From Bombyx mori (lineage: Eukaryota > Arthropoda > Insecta > Lepidoptera > Bombycidae): a DNA stretch of 64,000 nt. Location of the stretch: positions 3,844,001 through 3,908,000 of the forward strand of contig NC_085116.1 in NCBI RefSeq assembly GCF_030269925.1, written 5' to 3'. The notes under the pieces were generated by a model. The model searched no databases. It worked only from the letters and a program-made list of their open reading frames with translations, and was not told where the DNA came from. A program made the position numbers and the translations under genes. Shown piece after piece: positions 26,212 through 37,262 of this stretch (the stretch's first letter is position 1; every line of letters begins with the position of its first letter).

Positions 26212-27867
26212 AAAAATAATATCCAACGTCGAATAAATTGAAATGATTATAGCGAGGCCTAAGACGTGACATTAATTCGTAGTCACGAAGAGAGCGCGAA
26301 TGCAATCACGGGCGGGAAGCTCATTCCGGCTGCATCTCCGGCAGCTACGAGCAACGAGACCAGTTAAATTAAGGATTCCGAACGTACTAGGCGACGCATG
26401 GGAACGTGGATGCACAGAAACATTACGACTCACACTTGCGATTTAGCGACGACACAACTCGATTAGAACTGAACGGAGTCGAACCAATAAAATAATAATA
26501 ATATAACTCTTTATTTGACACCACATGTACAGAGTAAGCATATAAAACAAACAATAGACGGTGACATAAATTGGCGACCTTATCGCTGAAAGCGATCTCT
26601 TTTAGGCAACATTGCAGGGAGAGGAATAAGCAAACTAGCATGGACGGTGCTATATCTTAATAAACTTACATAAAAATATTTTATCGTGTAACTAGTGTCA
26701 ATTACAAAAAATAATAATTAATAAACGTTCTCAGGAGAATTACAAAATTCGAATCGTTGAAGGAAAAACTAAGGCAAAATTAAGAGGTTAATTGAATTAG
26801 TAATTAATACTGCCGAGAGTCATAAAAACAAGATAAAGACATTTTATCGTTGTTGCACAAACGACTTAGAGGATGGTAGGGGGTGGCTTCGCGCTCAGAA
26901 TATACAATCACTGACAATACGCGTCAGCCTTTAGATAGAACATCGTTTCGCAATAAATCCTCACTAAATTCAGTTTGTAATAGCGCACTTTAAATTCGAT
27001 ATGGGTACGGAAAGAACTCTTTTGTGGCATTGCAGGGAGCATTCTCGCAAGGCTTCGATAAACCCGACGCTAACATCGTTTTAGTACCTCCGGGTCCCCC
27101 GGAGATAAGTTTAATTTGGCTAATTTAGCTCAGCAGTGAAACCCTGGGAGGTAACTAAATGTGGGTCAACGGCCTAATCACTATCATTTGGCGAGGAGAG
27201 CACGAATGATATCATTCTACATTTTATCGTCGCAATGGTCAATTTCCGGTCAAGTAACGGTCGGTTCCAAAATACGAGAATGTATATTTTATTGGGATTT
27301 ACTGCCAACCTTGTGGCACTAGGCCCTGCTATAGTTAGTTAATCGTTACAGTGTCACAGTTACTAAGCCAGGATTACCTCTTGTGGTCCAAGGCCCAAAT
27401 TAAATAACTTTGTTAAAGATAAGCTCCAAAAAAGAATCGAACTAGGAACTTCGGAAATACAGATTGGATATGTTAGCTTGGCTATGAATTCGCGAAATCA
27501 CTCTGAATGTGCGATAAAAGGCTTTGATACAACGTAATTATGACGCGCTGATAAATGTGCTAATAATGAATACCGTTAGTTTGTGATATCAACGGCTAGT
27601 GAATACAGTCGAAGCGTCGACTATGTTCGCCCACAGTGAGGCCGTATTTTGCAACACTGCAGGTTGGCAATTTGACATTGTGTATACGTTCTCACATGGA
27701 CACCGAAAACGGAAACTTAGGTCACGCTCTTTGCATACAAAATAAAACGTGTCAGAATACGGACGGTACGCGAAGCTTACCATTGGTCCGACTATTTGCA
27801 TTACTAGTTCAATACACTATAATTTACTGAACTTATAAGATCATTTTTTGCTTTTATTTTTTTAGGA

Positions 27868-28010
27868 TCGCTGGGACGGGTGGGGGTTTGCTAATAGCTA
27901 CCAGAACGCCTCTGAAGGTGACTTGACATCTCCTAGGCATCTACTACGCAAATGCATCAACTTCCTAATCGGAATTGGGACCTGATAGAAGATAAGACTG
28001 TCGTACTCTT
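27868..28010 (-). repeat. Possible very old family A tail
   Basis: A T-run followed by weak matches in tail order (GACGGGTGGGGG; CATCTACTACGCAAATGCAT). By eye only. Confidence 0.25.
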
Positions 28011-28375
28011 CAAATCGGTACCCATGACAAGATGGCGGTAGCTACGCGTGCAAACTAAAAAATTCGCCCTATCCACATGTAATCAGGTAAGTTGTTAGTT
28101 ATTACACGATGATATCCCTTCTTGGTGATATTCATCTTGGATGTAGCTCATTAACATATTATTATGCTTTTATGTATTTCCTTTGATAAATTGTTTTCTG
28201 CCTGCGGGTTTAATTGGTTCGAAAGCCACAACAGGGCGCTTTATCCTTTATGCCTTGAAACTTCGTATAGTTATTAAAATTATATTGTAATGTATTAAAT
28301 TCGTTATATTGATGAAGTAATGAACGAGTATGAAATAGTACATACATAAATACAAATAACACTATTTTATATAAA

Positions 28376-28786
28376 CTAGTGGTCCCACAACAGTCGAAAT
28401 TCGACTATAATTAATTGAAATTATAACTTTCAACATTATTATGGTCCTATTGTTACAGATTTCGCCAAGACTACACTATAGACAAATACTCGTAATATTA
28501 AAGATAAACAATACTAACCTATTCTCAAGTTGACTACAGACTTTAGGCAATAACAAAAGTTTGACAATAAACAAAGAGTGCATGTGTGTATGTCAAATAC
28601 ATGGTAGTGTGGGTAATGTTTTCTTTATTGATTTAAAGTATCTTTTATGCATGATTAAAAAAAATATTAGCATTGTGCACTTCTTCTCTATATTCTCTAT
28701 AAGTGTGGAAAATTTCATACTCCTCCGTCCGCGCAATTTTCGTAAAAAGGGATACAAAGTTTTTGCTTCACGTATTAATATATAGA
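28376..28786 (-). mobile_element. Non-autonomous Helitron, ~410-bp family, copy 3
   Basis: Full length with TC...CTAG ends and the subterminal hairpin. The base before TC is G on the element strand rather than the usual A. Open frames over it at 28561-28943 on both strands are fortuitous. Confidence 0.83.
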
Positions 28787-29632
28787 CAATACAAATGAAT
28801 ATACAAGATATAAAAATTAATAATGATAAAGTAGACCGAGAAATGTTCAAACGTTCATAAATTCGATTAGGAAGTGATTGATGTATCCAAGGATGGAGGG
28901 CATCGGGGGCGACTCCGTGTGCGGTCCCCCACTTTTGCGTCACAGTCGCACAATAGACGCCTAGGGGAGAAACGGCCTACACGTGATCAATACTATGTAA
29001 CGCGAAATAACAAAAAAGGAATTTCATTTCTTAGTATTTCACTGGCTTTACAATAGAAAGTTCCCAAAAATATGTGTGAACGTAATTACTTTGATAACGG
29101 CGTCTTTTATTACAGTCATTTTCGAGACTAATAATAACCGTCATTGTAATCGAACTACAGGTCTTTTATTTGTAACTATTTGTGTATGAAATTTGTTTGG
29201 TTTTTTTCACGTCCTTTTAAATTTTGATAACGTCATATTTCATATTCTCTGATCGAAGGGAACGTGTGACGCCATTTCGTTAAAAGAAATTAATGAATAG
29301 CAGGAAATTATAATTTATTTCCATTTCAAAGGTAGGGACCGGATAAAGCATCCAAAGCGCGGTGCTCTAAGGCCCCCGGGTGTGACTGGAAACAAAAATT
29401 ATGGCGGGTCTCCCGCCTCGCCCCCACCGCCGCGTCAGGCACTGAACACGAGGTAATTTACGAAATCCATAGAACAAAATAGAATAATTTGCTTAATTAC
29501 ATTTAGAATGGATTTGGGAGTTCGCGTACTTCTGCTGACACTAAACAACTGGTCACGTTTGAACGAGCAAGCAGCCTTTGACTTGTTTCACCTCGAGAAC
29601 GACTTCGAGATTATTTCCAATAATTTTTGTGA

Positions 29633-29884
29633 ATATTAAATTAAATATTAAATATTTACCGACAATCACGCCGCGTTAACTTGTCCCGTGGTAAGTTCGT
29701 AAAGAACTTGTGTTACAGGTACCAGATAACGGAAATAAATGTAAGATTTTTATTATATACTTACATACATAACCCTGGAAAAGAAAAATTAATATTTATC
29801 ATACAAATATCTTCACTTGGCGGGATTCGAACCCGCGACCCCCTTGTGTAGTGACCATGTCACTTACCACTACACCAGACGGCC
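29633..29884 (-). mobile_element. tRNA-derived SINE, pan-lepidopteran type
   Basis: The head on the minus strand has the A box TGGTGTAGTGG (29867-29877) and B box GGTTCGAATCC (29823-29833). The body has GTAACACAAGTTCTTTACGA, then CTTACCACGGGACAAG, and an AT-rich end. The layout matches SINEs widespread in moths (from memory). The head is not a working tRNA: the 5' bases GGCCGTC cannot pair with the bases after the T-arm. Confidence 0.72.
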
Positions 29885-30487
29885 TACTGGACCTGGCCTA
29901 CCTACAAAACTACATTACGGCAGTAAGTGAAAAACAGCTTTCCCAAATATACCTGTATACAAAACACGTAGATAGCGCCGCAAATAGTGCGAACCTAAAT
30001 AGGACTATTGAAAACTTCATCGCGTAATCATCGAGCACTTAGCCTCCATCTGTTATGTTCAAGATAATTTACCAGCGAACATAGCGACTTTCGCTGTACA
30101 TCTGCGGTTCCCGTGTCAATAACCTAAAAACTAAACACAACTAAATATGTATATCGGTTTTGATAGCATCAGAATGGGAACAACGGACTAATTAAAAGGT
30201 TTGAAGGCATGTTTCTCGTAACCATAATGTGCGCTGTTTTATGAGGTAGGTACTCATAAATACGTGGATAGAACAAATAAGCAAGTAAGTCATGTTTTTT
30301 TATTCAAATAAATTCAAAAATTTTAGATACAGATCAATAACGTTGCCTATACGAAATACCTAAATGTATTATTCATATCGCATTGTTTACACGCTCCGAT
30401 CGAATATCCAGAAAGGTACACTAAAGATACATTGGACATATTACAGCGTATTCGATTAATCGAATTAAATTAGTTGAAGTACTTATA

Positions 30488-30897
30488 TCTATATATTAAT
30501 ACATGAAGCAAAAACTTTGTATCCCTTTTTACGAAAATTGCGCGGACGGAGGAGTATGAAATTTTCCACACTTATAGAGAATATAGAGAAGAACTGCAAA
30601 ATGCTAATATTTTTTGAAAATAATGCATAAAAGATACATTAAATCAATAAAGAAAACATTACACACACTACTATGTATTTGACACACACACATATACTCT
30701 TTGTTGATTGTCAAACTTTTGTTATTGCTTAAAGCCTGTAGTCAAATTGAGAATAGGTTAGTATTGTTTATCTTTAATATTACGAGTAATTGTCTAGTGT
30801 AGTCTTGGCGAAATATGTAACAACAGGACCATAATAATGTTGAAACTTATAATTTCAATTAATTATAGTCGAATTTCGACTACTGCGAGACCACTAG
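30488..30897 (+). mobile_element. Non-autonomous Helitron, ~410-bp family, copy 4
   Basis: A|TCTATATATTAATACATG at the left; hairpin AGTCGAATTTCGACT then CTAG|T at the right. It is the cleanest example of the family in the window and the first in plus orientation. Confidence 0.86.
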
Positions 30898-31369
30898 TAT
30901 TTATAAATTGGATATACGGACAACGGCAATAATTTGATTGGCGCGCGTATCGGGAGGAAAACTTTAATTTGTAATATATTATTTAGTCCGTTTTATTTCC
31001 ATGTTTCTGCGTTGCAAATCTTCGCTCCGAATGTCAATGGCACGTAAGCGTGTGTTCACACGGTCGCACGTAAGTCGATAAACAAAATCGTTAGGTTGAC
31101 TGAACTCTTAGGGGGAACCCGGCTCATATTGGCCAATTAATCTTCCAACATCAGGTGCGTCTGAAACGTATTTTGAAAGAAAGCCAAGATTTTAGCTCAG
31201 TTATTGTGTGTTCTATACTGTGATTGATATAACGCTACCCTAGATTTTCGTTTTCGTTCGCTGTTCTAATTGTAACATCGTTAGCGGCTACAGAATTGAT
31301 TGGATGTTCATAGGAAGAAGCGCGTGTTTATTTAGTTAAGGAGATTGACATTACAATTACTACTATTAT

Positions 31370-31504
31370 TACTATACTGAGACCTTAGAACTTATATCTC
31401 AAGGTGAGTGGCGCATTTACGTTGTAGATGTCTGTGGGCTCCGGTAACCACTTAACATCAGGTGGACTGTGAGTTCGTCCACCCATTTAAGCAATTAAAA
31501 AAAA
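31370..31504 (+). repeat. Family A SINE tail, 5'-truncated
   Basis: Only the last ~130 bases, from ACTATACTGAGACCTTAGAA to CATTTAAGCAATTAAAAAAA. Confidence 0.75.
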
Positions 31505-32889
31505 TAAAAATACATAAATTAAAATCTTGAACATATACTTCCTTCATTAGTTTACATATTATTAAAATACAAAATATGTACGTCATTTCACACAAGTTAG
31601 AACTTTTTTGTTTAAACTCTACGCAACATCATTTCATAGACAATCTTAATATCCATTTAATTGGATTTGTATAGATTAATTTCATTAGTTGGTTGCGAAA
31701 ATTCTTACCGAAAATAGATAATTTACATACATTATACCGTACAAAATTTATATTGGATGTGCCAATATAAATTTTGGTACATGCGATAACAATGAGTACC
31801 TAAGTGATACTACGGTTCGTGTAAAACGTGACTTTAAACACATCCATTTATAAAAATAAACACGTGCATTATCCGATTCGATCATCGGAACGCCCTGTGC
31901 CGATATTATTGCATCTTGGTATTTTTCTTTAGCAGTTTTGTTTTGTTTTCAAACAAACTATAATCGAGTCGTGACGTGATTTTACCACCCTAATCGCTTT
32001 TAAAATATCAGTTAGATTAGGTTAGGTTTGTCTCTTATAAATATAGTCCAAGTCATAAATCGCCTTTTAAAATACAAAACATGATTCTGAATGCTACATT
32101 CATTACCATAGGTTAATTATCTTGCTTTCGTATAGGATTTCTTAAAATTCTTTCACAATAATAATAACATTTTAATAACACAAAAATAATTAGCAAATAT
32201 TGGCGCCAAAATGAGAAAACACAATGAATACAATCTTATTTGAGAATGACAGATACCTTTTTTATTTATTATTGCAACAGGAATTAATCTCAGACTATAA
32301 ATGATTTACACGTTCGTGTACCTATGACAGTTTGGTCGTTTGCTGGCTTCGACTAATATTAAAAAGCATACATCAATTTTATTACTAAAAGTAATTCATA
32401 AACTCGGATTTTTTACGAGCTGAATTGTCGTGATTTTAAGTGTTTCGCAAAACGTCCTACTCACGCTTCGACATCACAAGGTGTCAACGGCCGTCCTTCA
32501 ATGTACCTTTGTGTGAAACTCTTTTCATCAGTGGGTAGTGACGTGAAATTTCAGTAGTTTCACGCACACACAAATAATTTAGGCCAATGTCTCATCGTTA
32601 CACTTAAAACGTAATTAGCTTTCTTGAAATAGATTATATCTCCTTAATAGTCGCTGAGAATCAGGCCAAGCTAAAACTTTACATAATACAAAAATTACAA
32701 ATGGATTGGTAACATACATGAACTAAAAAAATTGGGTTTCTTGGGAGAATAATCTTCAGGTATTCGAAGCCTACCAGTGTTATATGGAGGTTGTAAATAC
32801 TAAAACGCGTCTCCAAGGCGGAGCTGAATTATATTGACATTAGCAACAAAGAAGCTACCTGCTTGTGATGAAAATTAGTTATTGACATT

Positions 32890-33185
32890 TTTCATTGCCC
32901 TTATAGGCAGACGAGTATATGGCCTGCGTGATGGTGAGTGGTTACCGTCGCCCATGGACGTCAGCAATGCCAGGGGCAGAGCCAAGCCGCTGCCTACCGT
33001 TTAATACTCTCCACAAGCCTCGTTTGAAGAAGGACATGTCATAGCGCCCGGGAAACACTGTGGAGTGGAGTCATTATAAAGCCGGATGGTACGTGGCAAA
33101 CAAGATCGCTGGAAACGCACTGTAGATGAACGCAGTGGCTTCAGGTAGTACGGATGAACTCTACTCTGGTGGCGGGCGGTGCGAT
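32890..33185 (-). repeat. Family C repeat, longer copy
   Basis: On plus it reads CATTGCCCTTATAGGCAGAC, GACGTCAGCAATGCCAGGGG, then GAAGGACATGTCATAGCGC and GGTGGCGGGCGGTGCGA. The inner part matches the copy at 58335-58650, which defines ~300 bases of the element. Confidence 0.7.
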
Positions 33186-33765
33186 TTATACCTCAGAGCA
33201 CTACTATTTCAAATGAAGTAAATATCTTGTTTCGTGTGACGTCAAATGAAAAAGTTACAATATTAGTCTTGTCGTTATTTATTGCCTGCCACAGGGACTA
33301 TAACACCCGGAGCAACACTAAGTAGGGGACAACATTTCAAAACCTTCAAATTAGTATTCTTCACCATTACGCAAACCAGCGGCAAAAATTGTTTCTGGCA
33401 AATGTACCGTTTGGGCATTGGCAATATTTGACGAGTTCTTTGTTCAAAACTTTCCCAACATAGAGTACATGAGTAAACCTACACTACCCACTGTGAGTAC
33501 AAAAACGTTTATCGTACAACATTTATCGCGGTGCATTCATAATACGTTACTTTTACGTGCTTACAGCTGAACGAAAACATTAAACCGTATGAGTAAAATT
33601 TTAATTTGGTTTTCAATTTCAGATCGGCGTTATCAATGGCTCGTTAATTATAGTTTAACAAATGGAGCTGTACCGAATTTACCCAGACGACACGTGATAA
33701 CGTGTGTAATTGGAGCACGCTGTTTCGCCTTGACTAGGAAAATTTTGTCAGAACGAAAAGTATAT

Positions 33766-33982
33766 ATGTACTAATATATAAATCCACAGTTGTTTTTACG
33801 GATGTTCCGTTATAACTACTGAACCATGCATCCGATTGACTTGAAAGTTGGTATCCATGTAGAAAATACACGTACTTAATGGATAGGCTAATATTTATAT
33901 GAGTGCTGGACTCCCTAATAATAATGACAATAAATAATAATGTTAATTTTAAATGCCCAGCGAAGCGGGCGAGTACGACTAG
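33766..33982 (+). mobile_element. Lep1-type Helitron, short form, copy 3
   Basis: The right end has the hairpin GCCCAGCGAAGCGGGC followed by GACTAG|T. The 5' tip is mutated (TATGTACTAATATATAAATC), so the left boundary is approximate. Confidence 0.75.
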
Positions 33983-34458
33983 TGTTTCTATATACGTACG
34001 CTATATTGGAACACATATGCCTTACATGTAGTCTTGTTGTATTTGTTTATGAAGACTTTTAATCTTCGAGTATAAATAGACATTAAATTTTAGACTCCTA
34101 AGCATATAAATAAGCCTCTGAAGCGAAAGTTAGATATCCGATACTGGTAACAACTTCACTATGTTGTCATGTTTAACAAACTTCTATGGAATTAGGATTT
34201 CGATCCTCTGGAATCAGGTGTGGGCGTTAACAGCATATCCAGTACTGTTATTCAACTACACCTGGCTCATTCAATTGGCTCACGATTAACAAGATTTTTA
34301 TTCCCATTGACAAAGGTTGCATTCCAATTCTATACAAATTTTTCGTTTCACAACGATATTAAATAAATAAAAACAGTTCAAAATGAGTAAAATCTGTAGC
34401 AATATTCTAAAAATTCATTCTGGAAATCACTAATGGTCTTTCGAGGCCTAACTAGCTA

Positions 34459-34640
34459 TCTAAATATATAAAAAACGATTAGTGTATGTCGTTTCCCTAC
34501 TGGCCTCGAACTGGCTGGACCGATATTAATGAAATTTTCAAATTGGTCTATCGAGTGATCCCGAAAGTTTGGTAGCGATCGGAACGAAGTCAAATCAAAG
34601 ATCGACCAGGGATCCAGGGCCAGGATCGAAGTGGGTCAGG
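34459..34640 (+). mobile_element. Possible Helitron 5' fragment
   Basis: A|TCTAAATATATAAAAAACGA, then GGCTGGACCGATATTAATGA, is similar in layout to other moth Helitron starts. No CTAG end or hairpin was found, so the right boundary is arbitrary. Confidence 0.35.
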
Positions 34641-35500
34641 TTTGACTGGTTTACAATAATTTACAGCTTGCATTTTTTGTTTGGAGACTTTAAAATGCGG
34701 TAGTTATTCTTGGCACTTCAGGAATGACTTCCAGCAGAGCACTATCAACAGGAGATAGGTGGCGCCGGAATCGTTTCAAAAAGAATCATCACTCCTTTGT
34801 TTTTCATTCGTCATTTGTGTAGCGAAAGTCATATCGAGCCCTGGCCCATTTCAATGGCAGTTAGGTATCTATAGAGATAAGACGATGATGATGATGATGA
34901 AGATATCAATGGTAACTCCAATATTACGTCTGATGGGCAGCAGCATTGACGCTATGGTATCCGAAGGCATTTAGCATCATATAGGTCGAGAACTCGTCTG
35001 CTAGTGCTGTGTTGGTAGAAACTATTATTTTATTAATTATTTTGCGATGACTAAGTCGAAAATAGCTAATTTGTAGGTAAACACTTCTCATTCAGAAACT
35101 TTTTAAAATGTTAACATCTTAATATTTAGTAATTGTTTTCTTTTAGTAACTTAGTAAAAATTAATAAAGTCGGTCAACCTTAAAAAATATTGATTCCGAT
35201 CATAAGGCACACGTTCACGCTTCATTACGATTCGAAATTGGTTAATTAAATTATGTCACGTCGCATTATAAGAACGCACGGTAAGCAGTCTGCGGGCCGG
35301 GCGATACGTTTCCGTGACCCGGTTAACGGTTGCCGGGCCGCGCTCTGTCGCCACCGGCAACCGACAGTGAACCGCCGCCGTTATCTTCACTGCCCGAAAC
35401 ATCTGCAGTTCTCGCTCATTGGCCACATGTGTACTTACCTACGCGAAGCAAGATTACAAATGGATCGGTCGGTTACCATTCAAGATCGTAAAAATGCGAT

Positions 35501-35677
35501 CTGTGTGCTTAGTGCGAGTTTTTTAACGTTCTCGATAACGTAAAAGTTAGCTTATATTTGTATGGAATGGGAACGTTTGCCTACGTTTGCCGCTAGGGGC
35601 GCTGCTCCAACTGCATACAAAGTTGGATTAACTTTTACGCTATCGAGAACGTTAAAAAACTCGCACTAAGCACACAG
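35501..35677. mobile_element. Foldback MITE with ~44-bp arms
   Basis: Arms starting CTGTGTGCTTAGTGCGAGTT at the left and ending with its exact complement at the right remain paired through AACGTTCTCGATA-CGTAAAAGTTA with one mismatch. The loop carries CCGCTAGGGGCGCTGCTCC. It is nearly all stem. No clear target duplication is seen. Confidence 0.8.
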
Positions 35678-35794
35678 GAGGCACGTTTTTTAATTTACCG
35701 GTAGGCCATATTTTTAGCATTCAAGTTGTGTTCCAATAAAAAGTAAGCCGGTGTTTTGAACACTAGATTTAATCGTGGTTTTTATTTCAAAAAA

Positions 35795-35958
35795 ACATTG
35801 CCTTTGTAGGAAGACGAGCATACGGCCCACCTGATGGTAAGTGGTTACCGTCGCTATTGGACGTCAGCAATGCCAGGGGCACAGCCAAGTCCTCAAGTCA
35901 CTACCGAACATTGAGTACGCAAGCCTCCTTTGAGGAAGGACATGTCATAGCGCTTTAC
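35795..35958 (-). repeat. Family C repeat
   Basis: CATTGCCTTTGTAGGAAGAC through ATGCCAGGGGCACAGCCAAG to GAAGGACATGTCATAGCGC. Confidence 0.7.
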
Positions 35959-36353
35959 TATTATCAAACGATACGTATTTTCCCATTGTAGTGTAAAATA
36001 ACAAAAAAAAATACTGAAATACATTGAGGGACGAAGAATGGATGAAACGAACGTTCACAGCCTAAATGCCAAACTAGCGGGTATAATGCGGACATATTGG
36101 AATCACGGCGGCAGGTAAAAATCCCGGGTCGAAATTCGTCAAATCTTGGAATGTTACCGAGATTAAAACAAAATTCAGGTAACACGAACATTTCAGAGAT
36201 ACCACCTTAAGCATTCTTGCTAACGACAGTTCGAATTTGTTTTGAATTCGCAACAAACCTTTGTTCGTTACAGATAAAGGACTACGTTATAAAGTCGGAT
36301 GGATGACTCAAGTTTTAAGCCTATCTGTGTACAGTACAATTATTAGGCACGAA

Positions 36354-36431
36354 GCGTTGGGTGGAGAAAAGGCGCGTCCCGGGGCGCGGTCCTTGGTCGC
36401 GCAGTCCGATCAATCAGTCCGCACCCAACAC
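36354..36431. repeat. Short GC-rich inverted-repeat element
   Basis: GCGTTGGGTGGA at the left and TCCGCACCCAACAC at the right pair with a small mismatch around a very GC-rich loop (GCGCGTCCCGGGGCGCGGTC). It directly precedes the Helitron at 36443. Confidence 0.5.
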
Positions 36432-36442
36432 TAATTAATTTA

Positions 36443-36862
36443 TACGAGTTATTAATACGTGAAGCAAAAACTTTGTACCCCTTTTTAAGAAAATTGCGCG
36501 GACGGAGGAGTATGAAATTTTCCACACTTACAGAGAATATAGAGAAAAACTGCACAATGCTAATATTTTTTTTAAATAATGCATAAAAGGTACATTACCT
36601 CAATAAAGAAAACATTACACACACTACATACCATGTATTTGACGCACACACGCATGCATACTATTTATTGTCAAACTTTGTTCTTGACGTCTGTGGTCAA
36701 ATTGAGAATTGATTAAATATTGTTTGTCTTTATTAATATTTTTTTATAGTGTACCCTTGGCGAAATTTGTGATTATAGAAGTATAAAATACAATCATAAT
36801 AGTGTACAAACTTACAATTCCAATTAATTATAGTCGAATTGCGACTACTGCGGGACCTCTAG
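36443..36862 (+). mobile_element. Non-autonomous Helitron, ~410-bp family, copy 5 (atypical 5' end)
   Basis: Same family, plus orientation, ending CTAG at 36859-36862. The usual TCTATA 5' tip is replaced by TACGAGT before TATTAATACGTG. The 11-bp sequence TACGAGTTATT occurs at 36443-36453 and again directly after CTAG at 36863-36873. Confidence 0.78.
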
Positions 36863-37169
36863 TACGAGTTATTTGACTAAACCGCAGTATGTCAAGAAAG
36901 GAAGTCACCGTACTCGACCAGTAAAATGTTCCATAAATATAATCTGCTTTGTAAAATAAGACAAACGGATTCCGAACCTCCTTGTTATAGAAATGAATCG
37001 TTTTCGCTTTGTACGTTTATTTTTGTTCCAAGCGCTCGTCCTTTATTAGCCTTTACTGTGTTAAGAAGTTTTATAGACTGAAGTACCAGTAAAGAGGTTG
37101 GATACTAAATGCTGATAAGTTTTTGTTTACACATAAGATTTCCTGGATATCTAAGAGCAGGGATTTTAT

Positions 37170-37262
37170 TATTATTATTTTTTTGTCCTTGTAGGCAGAC
37201 GAGCATACCGTCGCCCATGGACTTCAGCAATGCTAGGGGCAGAGCCAATCCGCTGCCTACTT
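37170..37262 (-). repeat. Family C tail with internal deletion
   Basis: TTTTTTTGTCCTTGTAGGCAGACGAGCATA joins directly to CCGTCGCCCATGGACTTCAG; about 24 bases present in other copies are missing. Confidence 0.68.

Noticed and set aside
27589..27830. Overlapping frames on both strands
   Set aside because: Some coding-like text, but nothing recognisable in either direction and no splice partners.
28561..28943. 74- and 116-codon frames
   Set aside because: They lie in the Helitron copy at 28376-28786 and its flank, which is non-autonomous and non-coding.
29813..29886. A functional tRNA gene on the minus strand
   Set aside because: The A and B boxes are good, but the acceptor stem does not pair and the sequence continues into a typical moth SINE body.
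35253..35543. 96-codon plus-strand frame
   Set aside because: It has no recognisable domain, and its end runs into the arm of the foldback MITE.
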